Shown in pieces: positions 8,328 to 16,809 of a stretch of DNA of 64,000 bases. Position numbers and translations under genes: made by a program. The stretch is taken from assembly GCF_003323715.1 (NCBI RefSeq), contig NZ_QOIN01000050.1, positions 1-64,000 of the forward strand, given 5' to 3'. The notes under the pieces are model-generated. The model did no database searches and was not told the DNA's origin. It saw only the letters and a list, made by a program, of their open reading frames with translations. How positions within the stretch are numbered: the first letter of the stretch is position 1; each line of letters begins with the position of its first letter. This stretch comes from Streptomyces diacarni. Lineage in GTDB: Bacteria; Actinomycetota; Actinomycetes; Streptomycetales; Streptomycetaceae.

Positions 8328-8720
8328 TCACCTGCTCAGTTCGGCCTTGCCGAAGAGCGCCGCATAGCCGCTCGGCAGCTGGCTGATCAGCTGGTTGAGC
8401 TCTCCGCCTGAGACCGCGTCGGCGAGGGTCGACAGGACGGCACTGGCGTCCCACTCCGCGGTGCGGGGGCGGGCGCCCGTCTGCGCGGCGACGCGCTCGC
8501 AGAACCGGGCCACACCGAACGTCTCGGGGTCGTCCTCGCCCGCCTCGGCGACGACGGGTCCGAGCGGGCCCGGCAGCTGGGCCGCCAGTTCTCCGGCCTT
8601 GACGGGGGTGATGCGGTTGGCGAGCACGCTCAGTACCACCCAGGCGACCTGCTCGGCCTCCTGCTGGTCGTGGTACTCGCCGCGTTCGCGGACCTGGGCC
8701 AGGAACTCGTCGTACCTCAT
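8328..8720 (-). CDS. DUF2267 protein
   Basis: 130 aa with two similar alpha-helical halves typical of DUF2267 (EFLAQVRERGEY at the start; VLSVLANRITPVKAGELAAQLPGPLG; later FCERVAAQTG and LSTLADAVSGGELNQLISQLP). Homologues are small cytoplasmic proteins often found with stress genes. It stands alone between a MarR gene and the pob/pca operon. Function unknown. Confidence 0.85.
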   Translation of the reverse strand: MRYDEFLAQVRERGEYHDQQEAEQVAWVVLSVLANRITPVKAGELAAQLPGPLGPVVAEAGEDDPETFGVARFCERVAAQTGARPRTAEWDASAVLSTLADAVSGGELNQLISQLPSGYAALFGKAELSR

Positions 8721-8848
8721 GATCGGCTCCTTCGTGCCGCCGGATCTCGTGCCCTTGTGCGCGGTGGTCTCGCGCCTCGCGGTACCCAGTGGGCCGCTCG
8801 TCCATGGGTGGGATGTCCGAGGTCACGGTGGGCGGCCCCGAGCGCGGG

Positions 8849-10045
8849 CTACCCCTCGTCGGGCAGCGGCGCCCCCGTGTAGTTCGCGGCCAGTTCCGCC
8901 GCGGCGTGCGGGGAGGCGGCGACGCGCTCCAGCTGGGAGAGCTGGAGCCGGGTGTCGAAGGAGGACTGGTCGGGCGCGGTGTGCAGGGTGGTGGTCATGA
9001 AGGAGGAGAAGTGCTGGGCGCGCCACACCCGCCGCAGGCAGTCGTCGGAGTAGGTGTCGAGCAGGGCGGTCGAGCCGGTCTCGTACAGGCGGGCGAAGGC
9101 GCGGGCCAGCACCGCCACGTCGGACGCCGCCAGGTTGAGGCCCTTGGCACCTGTCGGCGGGACGATGTGTGCCGCGTCCCCGGCCAGCAGCACCCGCCCG
9201 TAGCGCATCGGCTCGGTCACCGAACTGCGCATCGGCAGCACGGCCTTCTGAGTGACCGGGCCGCGTGTCAGCCGCCAGCCGGCGTCCGCCCCGAACCGGG
9301 TGTCCAGCTCGTCCCAGATCCGCTCGTCGGGCCAGGCGTCGGGCTCCGTACCGACCGGCACCTGGAGGTAGAGCCGGCTGACCGCCGGGGAGCGCATGCT
9401 GGCCAGCGCGAAGCCACGCGGCGAGTGGGCGTAGATCAGCTCGTCGTGGACGGGGGGCGCGTCTGCCAGGATGCCCAGCCACGCGTACGGGTGGACGCGC
9501 TCGTGCACCTGGCGCGCGTGGGCCGGGACGGCGTCGCGCACGACACCGTGGAAGCCGTCGCAGCCGACGACCCAGTCGCAGACCAGCGCCCGCTTGCGCC
9601 CCTCGTGGGTGTAGTGGACGGTGCAGCCGCCGTCCTGGGCGCCCTCCACCGCGTGCACCGGCGCCTCGAACAAGAGGGGAGGGCCGTCGGCGAGTTGGAG
9701 TGCTATGAGGTCCTTGACGACCTCCGTCTGGGCGTAGACCCACACGCGGCGGCCGCCGGTGAGCGCGGGGAAGTCGAGACGGTGGCGGCGCCCGGCGAAG
9801 CGCAGTTCGATGCCGTCGTGCGGCAGCCCCTCGCGCTCCAGCCGGTCCGCGGCGCCCGCCCGGCGCAGTACGTCGACGGTGCTCTGCTCCAGGATCCCGG
9901 CCCGCTGCCGCTGCTCCACGTAACCGCGCCCCCGGCTCTCCAGGACGACGCAGTCGATGCCGTGCAGATGCAGCAGCCGGGCGAGCAGCAGCCCTGCGGG
10001 GCCCGCACCGACGACGGCCACCCGCGTGCGCGAGCCGGGACTCAT
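8849..10045 (-). CDS. pobA: 4-hydroxybenzoate 3-monooxygenase
   Basis: 398-aa flavoprotein with the FAD-binding GAGPAG near residue 13, the DG motif VVGCDG and the second FAD motif GRVLLAGDAAHIVPPTGAKGLN. The GYVEQRQRAGILEQ and TEVVKDLIALQ segments are typical of PobA. It hydroxylates 4-hydroxybenzoate to protocatechuate using NAD(P)H and O2. Its ATG overlaps the pcaD stop by 4 bases, making it the last gene of the pcaH-G-B-D-pobA operon and placing substrate supply and ring cleavage under one promoter. Confidence 0.93.
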   Translation of the reverse strand: MSPGSRTRVAVVGAGPAGLLLARLLHLHGIDCVVLESRGRGYVEQRQRAGILEQSTVDVLRRAGAADRLEREGLPHDGIELRFAGRRHRLDFPALTGGRRVWVYAQTEVVKDLIALQLADGPPLLFEAPVHAVEGAQDGGCTVHYTHEGRKRALVCDWVVGCDGFHGVVRDAVPAHARQVHERVHPYAWLGILADAPPVHDELIYAHSPRGFALASMRSPAVSRLYLQVPVGTEPDAWPDERIWDELDTRFGADAGWRLTRGPVTQKAVLPMRSSVTEPMRYGRVLLAGDAAHIVPPTGAKGLNLAASDVAVLARAFARLYETGSTALLDTYSDDCLRRVWRAQHFSSFMTTTLHTAPDQSSFDTRLQLSQLERVAASPHAAAELAANYTGAPLPDEG

Positions 10046-10863
10046 GCGGGGCCTCGTTCCCCGGCGGTGTGCGGCGGGGTGGCGCCGTCCCAGAGGGCGA
10101 GCAGCGCTTCGGTGACGGCCTCGGGCCGCTCCACACCGGCCAGGTGCGCCGCGCCCGGCACCTGCACGAGCGTGGACGCGCGGATGCCGCGCGCGAGTTC
10201 ACCGGCGTGGGCGGGCGGGATGGCCGGGTCCGCGGCGCCTGCGACGATCAGCGTCGGCGTGGTGATCCGCGACAGCGCGGGCCGCGCGTCGAAGGCGGCG
10301 ACGGCCTCGCAGCAGGCGGCGTACCCGGCCGGGTCGGCCTCGGCGAGGTCCGCGAGCAGCCGTGCACCGAGCTTCGTGCCGGTCATCCGCTCGGGCTCGG
10401 CGAACCAGCGTCCCGGCGTCGCCTCCAAGAGGGAGCGGGTGCCGTCCTCGCGCACGAGCGCGGCCCGCTCGTACCATCCCGCGGGCTCCCCGAACCAGGC
10501 CGAGGAGCACACCAGCGCCAGCGACGAGATCCGCTCGGGGTGGTGGACGGCCAGGTGGGTGCCGACACCGCCGCCCAGCGAGATGCCCGCGTACCGGAAG
10601 GTCTCCCAGCCGTGGTGGTCGGCGAGCGCCAGCACCCGCGAAGCCAGCCCGGCGACGGTGGCGGGCCCCGCGTCCGGCGCGACGGCGCTCCCGCCGACGG
10701 CGTCGCCCCCGTGGCCCGGCAGGTCGTACCGCAGCACCCTGTGGTGCCGGGTCAGGGCGGGGACCTGGGGCTCCCACACGGTGAGGGAGGTGCCCAGGGA
10801 CGGGCCCAGGATCAGCGGGGTGCCGTCTGCGGGGCCGTCGAGGCGGTGGTGCGGCAGGGTCAC
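10042..10863 (-). CDS. pcaD: 3-oxoadipate enol-lactonase
   Basis: 273-aa alpha/beta hydrolase from GTG 10863 (GAGGAGAG just upstream). The nucleophile elbow is GISLGGGVG, with SxSL-type Ser near residue 100 and a late GAAHLAG His. It hydrolyses beta-ketoadipate enol-lactone to beta-ketoadipate. The start overlaps the pcaB stop by 4 bases. In several streptomycetes PcaD is fused to the decarboxylase PcaC as PcaL; here the protein ends after the hydrolase domain and no PcaC domain follows. Confidence 0.88.
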   Translation of the reverse strand: MTLPHHRLDGPADGTPLILGPSLGTSLTVWEPQVPALTRHHRVLRYDLPGHGGDAVGGSAVAPDAGPATVAGLASRVLALADHHGWETFRYAGISLGGGVGTHLAVHHPERISSLALVCSSAWFGEPAGWYERAALVREDGTRSLLEATPGRWFAEPERMTGTKLGARLLADLAEADPAGYAACCEAVAAFDARPALSRITTPTLIVAGAADPAIPPAHAGELARGIRASTLVQVPGAAHLAGVERPEAVTEALLALWDGATPPHTAGERGPA

Positions 10864-12311
10864 GGACTCTCCTCGGATCGCGGTGCTGTGCGGGATGGTG
10901 CGGCCGGTCCTTCGGCCAGCGCCCGGTCCACGAGCGCGGGCGCGCAGCCCGTGTGGTGCGCGGGCTCGGCCAGGCCGGCCCAGACCTCCTGCGGGACGCC
11001 GGCCAGTTCGCCGTACCCCCGCAGGACGTCGACGAACGCGGCGTGTTCGGACGCCGACCGTGCGGCGGCCTCGGTGACCAGCGCGCCGGCCCGCGCCCGC
11101 CCCACGTACCGGGACAGGACGAGCGCCGCGTGCTCGGAGACGAGGCGCCCGCCCGTCAGCGCGAGGTTCTCGCGCATGCGGTCGGGCCGCACGCGCAGCC
11201 CCTCCGCGAGCTCGGCGGCGCACCGTGCCGCGCCCCCGGTCAACCGCAGCGCCTCGCGCAGGGTCTGCCATTCGGCGTGCCAGGCTCCGGCGGGCCGCTC
11301 GTCCTCGGCGGCGAGCGCGCCCAGCAGCACGCCGGCCAGCGCGGGGAGCTGCCGTGCCGCTGAGGCGACGAGGGTGGCCCGCACCGGGTTGGCCTTGTGC
11401 GGCATGGCCGATGAACCGCCGCCCGCGCCCTCGGCCACCTCCGCCGTCTCCGTACGGGACAGCGCCAGCACGTCCGCGGCGAGCTTGCCCAGACCGCCCG
11501 CGGTGTGGGCGAGGGCGGCCGCCAGATCGGCGACGGGCGTGCGCAGGGTGTGCCAGGGCAGCGGCGGTTCGGCGAGACCCGTCTCCCGGGCGAGCAGCGA
11601 GGGCAGCCGCAGGGCCGCCTCCCCACCGCCGTGCGCGGCGAACGCGGCCAGGGTCCCCGCCGCGCCGCCCAGTTGCACGGGCAGCGCCTCCCGAACGCGG
11701 GTCAGCCGCCGCCGCGCGTCCAGCACCAGGGCCCGCCAGCCTGCCGCCTTGAGGCCGAAGGTGGTGGGCACGGCGTGCTGGGTGAGGGTACGGCCCGGCA
11801 TGGCGCTGTCCCTGTGGGCGGCGGCGAGCGCGGCCAGCGCGGCGGCGGTGCGCTCCAGGTCGGCCAGCAGGTGGCCGAGTGTGCGGTGGGCGACCAGCAT
11901 GGTGGCGGTGTCCATGATGTCCTGGCTGGTGGCGCCCCGGTGCACCCAGGGCCCGGCCGCTTCCCCCACCGCCGCGGTGAGGTCGGCGACCAGCGGAATG
12001 ACGGGGTTGCCCCCGGCGCCGGCGCGCAGCGCCAGGTCCCGTACGTCGAAGCGCGTGGCGTCCGCCGCGGCGGTGACGGCGCGCGCCGCCGCGTCGGGGG
12101 CGAGCCCGAGCCCGGCCTGGGCGCGGGTGAGGGCGGCCTCGGCGTCGAGCAGCGCCTGGAGGAACGCGCGGTCGCCCGTCGCGGACTCGGCCGGGGAGCC
12201 CGCCCGCACGGGGGAGAGCAGCCCGCAATCGGCCCCGTCGTCGGGTGCGTCACCGGGCCCCTGGGACGGGGGCGGCGCCGGGGGGCTGGTGGGGTCCGAG
12301 GGGGAAGTCAC
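10860..12311 (-). CDS. pcaB: 3-carboxy-cis,cis-muconate cycloisomerase
   Basis: 483 aa of the fumarase/aspartase superfamily. It has the signature GGSSAMPHKANPV at about residues 285-297, the GATSQDIMDTATML region and TQHAVPTTFG. It lactonises beta-carboxymuconate to gamma-carboxymuconolactone. The start used is GTG 12311, with AAGGAG 10 bases before it, giving a 62-base overlap with pcaG. The first 35 residues are Pro/Ser-rich and a later start is possible. It is the third gene of the operon. Confidence 0.9.
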   Translation of the reverse strand: MTSPSDPTSPPAPPPSQGPGDAPDDGADCGLLSPVRAGSPAESATGDRAFLQALLDAEAALTRAQAGLGLAPDAAARAVTAAADATRFDVRDLALRAGAGGNPVIPLVADLTAAVGEAAGPWVHRGATSQDIMDTATMLVAHRTLGHLLADLERTAAALAALAAAHRDSAMPGRTLTQHAVPTTFGLKAAGWRALVLDARRRLTRVREALPVQLGGAAGTLAAFAAHGGGEAALRLPSLLARETGLAEPPLPWHTLRTPVADLAAALAHTAGGLGKLAADVLALSRTETAEVAEGAGGGSSAMPHKANPVRATLVASAARQLPALAGVLLGALAAEDERPAGAWHAEWQTLREALRLTGGAARCAAELAEGLRVRPDRMRENLALTGGRLVSEHAALVLSRYVGRARAGALVTEAAARSASEHAAFVDVLRGYGELAGVPQEVWAGLAEPAHHTGCAPALVDRALAEGPAAPSRTAPRSEESP

Positions 12312-12912
12312 AGAAGACCGTCTCCTTCTCGCCCTGGAGGCGGAGGTCGAAGCGGTAGCGCCGCTCTGCTTCGCGAACGGCGAGCAGCGTGTTGAGGCGT
12401 TCGGGCGGCAGCGCGGCGAACTCCGGCTCAGCGGCCAGCGCTTCGGCGTGTTCGGGCAGGTGGACGCGGGTATGCAGGTGGTGCAGCAGGCCTCGCGCGA
12501 ACAGCAGGAGCGCCAGGTACGGTACGGCGGCGGGGCGGTGCGGGCCCGGCGCCAGGGTACGGAGCGTCCAGTGTCCGTCGGCGTCCGCCGGTACCCGGGC
12601 GAAGCCGGTGAAGCGTACGGTGTCGCGGCCCACGACCTGCCCGGTCGCGGGGTCGTGGCGCAGCGAGCCGGGCGCCCCGGCGGTCGCTCCTGCCGGGTCC
12701 GCCTGCCAGAACTCCAGCAGCGCGTCGGGCACCGGCTCTCCCGCCCCGTCGAAGACGTACCCGTGCAGGGTGAGCGCTTCGGGATGCCCGGCGGGGACGA
12801 GGTCGCCGCCCCCGGCGAAGGAGAGCGCGTAGCCGTAGAAGGGGCCGACGGTCTGCGACGGGGTGGGCGGGAGCGGCATGGCGGCGGGCGCGGCCGCGGT
12901 CGGTTCGGTCAT
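12250..12912 (-). CDS. pcaG: Protocatechuate 3,4-dioxygenase alpha subunit
   Basis: 220 aa starting MTEPTAAAPA, with PTPSQTVGPFYGYAL, LHGYVFDGAGEPVPDALLEFWQ and RGLLHHLHTRVHLPE, the pattern of the non-catalytic alpha subunit of intradiol dioxygenases. With PcaH it forms the iron enzyme that cleaves protocatechuate between its two hydroxyls. Start ATG 12912 overlaps the pcaH stop by 4 bases (ATGA), as expected for subunits made in equal amounts. Confidence 0.92.
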   Translation of the reverse strand: MTEPTAAAPAAMPLPPTPSQTVGPFYGYALSFAGGGDLVPAGHPEALTLHGYVFDGAGEPVPDALLEFWQADPAGATAGAPGSLRHDPATGQVVGRDTVRFTGFARVPADADGHWTLRTLAPGPHRPAAVPYLALLLFARGLLHHLHTRVHLPEHAEALAAEPEFAALPPERLNTLLAVREAERRYRFDLRLQGEKETVFCDFPLGPHQPPGAAPVPGAR

Positions 12913-13784
12913 CGGGCGCGGCCCTCCTCGCACCAGGTGGCGGCCGGGCCGTCCAAGACGATGTCCCAGCGGTAGCCCAGCGACCACTCGGGAACGGACA
13001 ACTCGTGGTCGTAGTCGGCGACCAGCCTCTCGCGTGCCGCCAGGTCGGTGACCGACCGCAGGATCGGGTCGTAGGGGAAGAGCGGGTCCCCGGGAAAGTA
13101 CATCTGCGTCACCAGCCGCTGGGCGAAGGCGTCGCCGAAGAGGGAGAAGTGGATGTGCGCGGGGCGCCAGGCGTTGGTGTGGTTGCGCCACGGGTAGGCG
13201 CCCGGCTTGATCGTGGTGAAGGCGTACCGGCCCTCGTCGTCGGTCAGGCAGCGGCCGAACCCGGTGAAGTGCGGGTCGAGCGGCGCCGGATGCTGGTCGA
13301 GCCGGTGTGCGTACCGGCCTGAGGCGTTGGCCTGCCAGACCTCCACCAGCTGCCCGCGCACGGGGCGCCCGCGCCGGTCGAGGACCCGCCCTGTGACGGT
13401 GATCCGCTCTCCCAGCGGTTCCGCGTGGTGCCGGCGCGTCAGGTCGCTGTCCAGCGCGGTGACGTCCGTGACACCGAAGACGGGGCCCCTCAGCTCGACG
13501 GCCTCCGGGTCGCGCAGCGGCAGCGGCGCGGCGAGCGGGTGGCGCAGGGCGCTGCTGCGGTACGGCGGGAAGTCGCGCGGCGGATGGTCCCGGGTCGCCG
13601 CGTGCGCGGCCCGCGCGTGCGCAGCGCCGATGGCCTCGTCGATGTCCGCCTGCGAGGGCGCGGGGGAGAGGGGCGGCGCATCGCCTCGTGCGGTGGCACC
13701 GTGCGGGGGCGGGGGTGGGACGGGCTGTGCGTGCGGGGCGGCCGAGCCGGGCTCGGCCGGCGGGGGAGGGTGCTGTGCGGTCAT
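12909..13784 (-). CDS. pcaH: Protocatechuate 3,4-dioxygenase beta subunit
   Basis: 291 aa. The beta-sandwich dioxygenase domain carries the iron ligands: a Tyr in NASGRYAHR, and the second Tyr and two His in PGAYPWRNHTNAWRPAHIHF. ATG 13784 has GAGGAGG upstream and is the first gene of the operon. About 45 residues at the N-terminus are Pro-rich and absent from typical homologues. It is divergent from the double-IclR regulator, whose gap holds candidate operators at 13925-13960. Confidence 0.93.
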   Translation of the reverse strand: MTAQHPPPPAEPGSAAPHAQPVPPPPPHGATARGDAPPLSPAPSQADIDEAIGAAHARAAHAATRDHPPRDFPPYRSSALRHPLAAPLPLRDPEAVELRGPVFGVTDVTALDSDLTRRHHAEPLGERITVTGRVLDRRGRPVRGQLVEVWQANASGRYAHRLDQHPAPLDPHFTGFGRCLTDDEGRYAFTTIKPGAYPWRNHTNAWRPAHIHFSLFGDAFAQRLVTQMYFPGDPLFPYDPILRSVTDLAARERLVADYDHELSVPEWSLGYRWDIVLDGPAATWCEEGRAR

Positions 13785-14127
13785 CGGGCCTCCTCGGGGA
13801 CGCGGATCGGGGCGGCGGTGCGCTCGGCCACCTCGGCGGCCTCGCCACCGGGCGCGCACTCGCGCGGGACGGCGCCGATCGAGGCCGTGCGTCGGCGGCG
13901 GGTACGCGGCCTGCGCTGTCCGGTGTTCGCACAGTGAACTATCGTTCGTTACCGCGAACGCCCGGCGAGTCTCTTCCGGGCACGAGGCCGTGTCAATGGG
14001 CGGCAGTGGGCGGCAAGGGGCGCCGCGCCCGGGAGACCGCGCCCGCGGCCCGCCCGTGCCCCCGTCGGACACGTGCCGGGAGCGGGCGTGTGACGCCGCC
14101 CGCCCCGTGAGGACTTCGGAGGACCGC
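13785..14127. other. Divergent promoter region between pcaH and the IclR-type regulator gene
   Basis: This 343-base gap contains no gene. It holds the operator-like repeats at 13925-13960 and GAGGAGG and GGAGG ribosome binding sites at its two ends (for pcaH and the regulator). The remaining sequence is GC-rich with no other clear signal. Confidence 0.6.
13925..13960. promoter_or_regulatory. Tandem dyads, candidate IclR/PcaR-type operator
   Basis: GTTC-GCACAGT-GAAC (13925-13939) is followed four bases later by CGTTCG-TTACCG-CGAACG (13943-13960). The GTTCG half-site appears in both and is reversed as CGAAC at the end. PcaR/PcaU-type IclR regulators bind GTTCG-containing palindromes, so these are likely binding sites for the divergent regulator. 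Two dyads could match the two IclR modules of that protein. Binding is inferred from sequence. Confidence 0.55.
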
Positions 14128-15936
14128 ATGCCACGCAGCGCAGCGACCCCACCGCCCGCACCGCCCACGCCCTCCCCGCCCCGGGCCGCGCCCGGCGGGG
14201 AGGCCGTGGCCACCGTGGAGCGCGGCCTTATGGTTCTCGGCGCCCTGGCGGCGGCGCCGGGCGGCCGGCTCAGCCGCGCCGAACTCGTGCGCGTCTGTCC
14301 GCTCGCCCGCGCCACCCTCGACCGCGTCGCCGCCACCCTCGTCCACCTCGGGTACCTGCGCACCGAGGGCCCCGACCTCCGCCTGGCGCCCCGCGTCCTG
14401 GAGTTCGGCAACGCCTATCTGGCCGCGAGCGGACTGCCCTCGGTGCTGGGCCCGCACGCCCACCGGCTCGCCGACGAACTGGACGAGTCGGTCTCCGTCG
14501 CCGTCCCCGACCACGACGGAGTGCGCTTCGTCATCCAGTGCCCGCGGCGGCGCGCCATGGCCGTCACCTTCCACATCGGTGACCTGCTGCCCGCCGAACG
14601 ATGCGCGCCCGGCGCCCTGTTCGCCGCCCGGTGGGATGAAGCGACGTGGCGGCGCTGGCGGCAGCGCCTGGCAGCGGACCCGCACGCCGCCGGGTTCCTC
14701 GCCCTCCCGCCGCGCCGCGGCCCGTGGCAGGCGCCAGGTGCCGAGGAGTTCACGGCCCGCGTCGCCGCGGCCCACGAGGCGGGCGCCGCCGTCGACGACC
14801 AACTCGTCGAGCCCGGACTCGTCGCCGTCGCCCTGCCCGTGTACGGGCCCGACTCGACGCTCGTCGGCGCCGTCAGCGTCGCCAGCCACACCAGCAGACA
14901 CACCGCGGACAGCCTCACGGCCCACGCGCTGCCCCGGCTGCGCGCCTGCGCCGCGAGGATGCGCGAGACGCTCGCCACGTCAGGGCGCGGGACACAGCAC
15001 CCGGCCCCCGGCCCCGCGCACCACTTCCCACCGCCACCGGCGCCGATACCGGCGCCGGAGTCCGCGTCGGCGCCCGGTCCTGCACCGGCGGCCGTGCCCA
15101 CACGGGCGGCGGCCCTGCGGGCGGTCAAGGACGAAGTCGGGCCCGGCTTCCTGCAGTCGCTCGCCCGCGGCCTCACCGTCCTGAGTGCGCTGCGCGCCCC
15201 CGAAGGCCTCACCCTCTCCCAGGTCGCGGCCGCCACCGGGCTCTCCCGGGCCACCGCCCGCCGCTTCCTGCACGCGCTGCGCCACCTCGGCTACGTGGGC
15301 GCGGGCACCGACGAGACGCGTTTCGTGCCGCTGCCCAGAACGCTCGGACTCGGCTTCGCCGTCCACGCGGGCCTCACATTCGAGCGGATCGCCACCCCCC
15401 ACCTGGCCGAACTGGTCGGCCGCGTCCACGACTCGGCCTCGATCGCCGTCCTGGACGGCACCGGCATCCGCTACGTGGCACGCGTCGCCGCCACCCGCGT
15501 CATGGGCGTCGACCTCGGTGTGGGCACCCGGCTTCCCGCGTACGCCGCCGCCATGGGCCGCGTCCTGCTGGCCGGGCTGGACCGCCGGGAGGCCGCGGAC
15601 CGGCTGGCCCGTTCGGCGCCGCGACCCCTCACCGGCCGCACCCTCACCCGGCAGCCGGAGCTGGCCGCCGCCCTGGAGTCCGCACGGCGGGACGGCCACG
15701 CCCTGGTCGACCAGGAACTGGAAGAAGGACTGTGCTCCCTCGCCGTCCCCCTCCACGACCGGCACGGCCGGGTGGCCGCCGCCCTCAACGTCGCCGCCCA
15801 CGCCGCCCAGCGCACCCCGGAGGAGCTGCGCACCGCCGTCCTGCCCGAACTGCGCGCGACGGCCCGCCGGATCGAGGCGGACCTCGCGGCCGCGACGGAG
15901 TACCTGGCGCGGGAGGCGCTCACCGGCGCGCCGTAG
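14128..15936 (+). CDS. Double IclR-family regulator, probable pca regulator
   Basis: 602 aa from ATG 14128 (GGAGG 5 bases upstream). The first IclR unit spans about residues 28-285 (ERGLMVLGALAAAPGG, then effector segments SVSVAVPDHDGVRF and DDQLVEPGLVAVALPVYG). A Pro/Ala-rich linker (about 290-330) follows, then a complete second unit (SLARGLTVLSALRAPEGLTLS, ATGLSRATARRFL, VDQELEEGLCSLAVPLHD). The second half has the stronger HTH; the first has weak helix residues. It is divergent from pcaHGBD-pobA, so it probably activates or represses that operon in response to an aromatic acid. Confidence 0.9.
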   Translation: MPRSAATPPPAPPTPSPPRAAPGGEAVATVERGLMVLGALAAAPGGRLSRAELVRVCPLARATLDRVAATLVHLGYLRTEGPDLRLAPRVLEFGNAYLAASGLPSVLGPHAHRLADELDESVSVAVPDHDGVRFVIQCPRRRAMAVTFHIGDLLPAERCAPGALFAARWDEATWRRWRQRLAADPHAAGFLALPPRRGPWQAPGAEEFTARVAAAHEAGAAVDDQLVEPGLVAVALPVYGPDSTLVGAVSVASHTSRHTADSLTAHALPRLRACAARMRETLATSGRGTQHPAPGPAHHFPPPPAPIPAPESASAPGPAPAAVPTRAAALRAVKDEVGPGFLQSLARGLTVLSALRAPEGLTLSQVAAATGLSRATARRFLHALRHLGYVGAGTDETRFVPLPRTLGLGFAVHAGLTFERIATPHLAELVGRVHDSASIAVLDGTGIRYVARVAATRVMGVDLGVGTRLPAYAAAMGRVLLAGLDRREAADRLARSAPRPLTGRTLTRQPELAAALESARRDGHALVDQELEEGLCSLAVPLHDRHGRVAAALNVAAHAAQRTPEELRTAVLPELRATARRIEADLAAATEYLAREALTGAP

Positions 15937-15960
15937 CGGGGCTCCCCCTCGCGGCCGCGC

Positions 15961-16422
15961 TCAGCCCCCGCGACAGGCGTCCTTCAGCTCGGCGAGCAGG
16001 CCCACAGGGCCGTACAGGACGAGCGCCCCGTCCCCGACGACGCGGCGGGTTCCCGGGTCCACCGGCTGCGTGGGCGCCCACGACGGCGCTCCGATCCCGA
16101 ACTCCACCTCGAGCCCCGAGCGCGCCGTGAAGCGGCGCTCCCGGATGACCCCCCACTGCCGGGTGCGTACGGGCTGCGGCAGCCCGAGTCCGCGGGCCCA
16201 GGCGTCCCCGTCGAAGGCGGACACGTCGGCCACCAGCAGGACGAGATCGACATCCGAGCCCGTCCGTGCCGCGCCCCGGGCGCAGGAGCCGACCAACAGC
16301 AACCCGGCCACGTCCGGGCGGCGGGCCGCCCAGTCGGTCACCCTGGCGAGCACCTCGTTGATCTCGGCGACGCGTGCGGCCGGCAGGTCGGGACCGGGGG
16401 AGGGGAGAGGCGGGTGGCGCAT
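15961..16422 (-). CDS. Nucleotidyltransferase-domain protein
   Basis: 153 aa with the minimal nucleotidyltransferase motif GSCARGAARTGSDVDLVLLV (Gly-Ser followed by Asp-x-Asp) and a third acid in LEVEFGIG. Such single-domain proteins transfer a nucleotide to a small molecule or protein, or act as antitoxin-like partners with HEPN proteins; no HEPN gene is adjacent. It is convergent with the double-IclR gene. Substrate unknown. Confidence 0.75.
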   Translation of the reverse strand: MRHPPLPSPGPDLPAARVAEINEVLARVTDWAARRPDVAGLLLVGSCARGAARTGSDVDLVLLVADVSAFDGDAWARGLGLPQPVRTRQWGVIRERRFTARSGLEVEFGIGAPSWAPTQPVDPGTRRVVGDGALVLYGPVGLLAELKDACRGG

Positions 16423-16522
16423 ACGGAGAGCCTACGGGCGGCCGACGGCGAGGCGGCGGCCCGCGGTCGGCCCACGCGGGGGGATGTCCTGCGGTCGGCC
16501 GCCCGCGAGGGGAGGGGCCCGG

Positions 16523-16759
16523 TCAGCGGCTCGCGTAGGGCAGCAGCCCCATCTCCCTGGCGTTCTTCACGGCGGTGGCGAGCCGGCGCTGCTGTTGGGC
16601 CGTGACGCGGGTGACGCGGCGGCTGCGGATCTTGCCGCGGTCGGAGAGGAACTTCCGTAGCAGGCCGGTGTCCTTGTAGTCGATGGAGGTGATGCCCGCG
16701 ACGTCCAGCGGATTGGGACGGGGACGCTGCGGCGTGCGGCCGGTGGTGCGGCGGGACAT
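16523..16759 (-). CDS. rpsR: Ribosomal protein S18, alternative paralogue
   Basis: 78 aa, with the S18 core TSIDYKDTGLLRKFLSDRGKIRSRRVTRVTAQQQRRLATAVKNAREMGLLPY. ATG 16759 has GGAGGT upstream. It lacks the zinc-binding Cys seen in some S18 forms, fitting the zinc-independent copies made under zinc starvation. It is the last gene of rpmG-(L31)-cobW-rpsR on the minus strand, downstream of the Zur box. Confidence 0.9.
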   Translation of the reverse strand: MSRRTTGRTPQRPRPNPLDVAGITSIDYKDTGLLRKFLSDRGKIRSRRVTRVTAQQQRRLATAVKNAREMGLLPYASR

Positions 16760-16809
16760 GGGACCTCCATGAGGGAACGGGATGACAGGCAGGGGGACGG
16801 GGGGCACGG

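Noticed and set aside
10042..12228. A 728-codon minus-strand frame containing pcaD
   Set aside because: Its N-terminal part is the shadow of pcaB in another frame. The real pcaD starts at the GTG at 10863 with a ribosome binding site.
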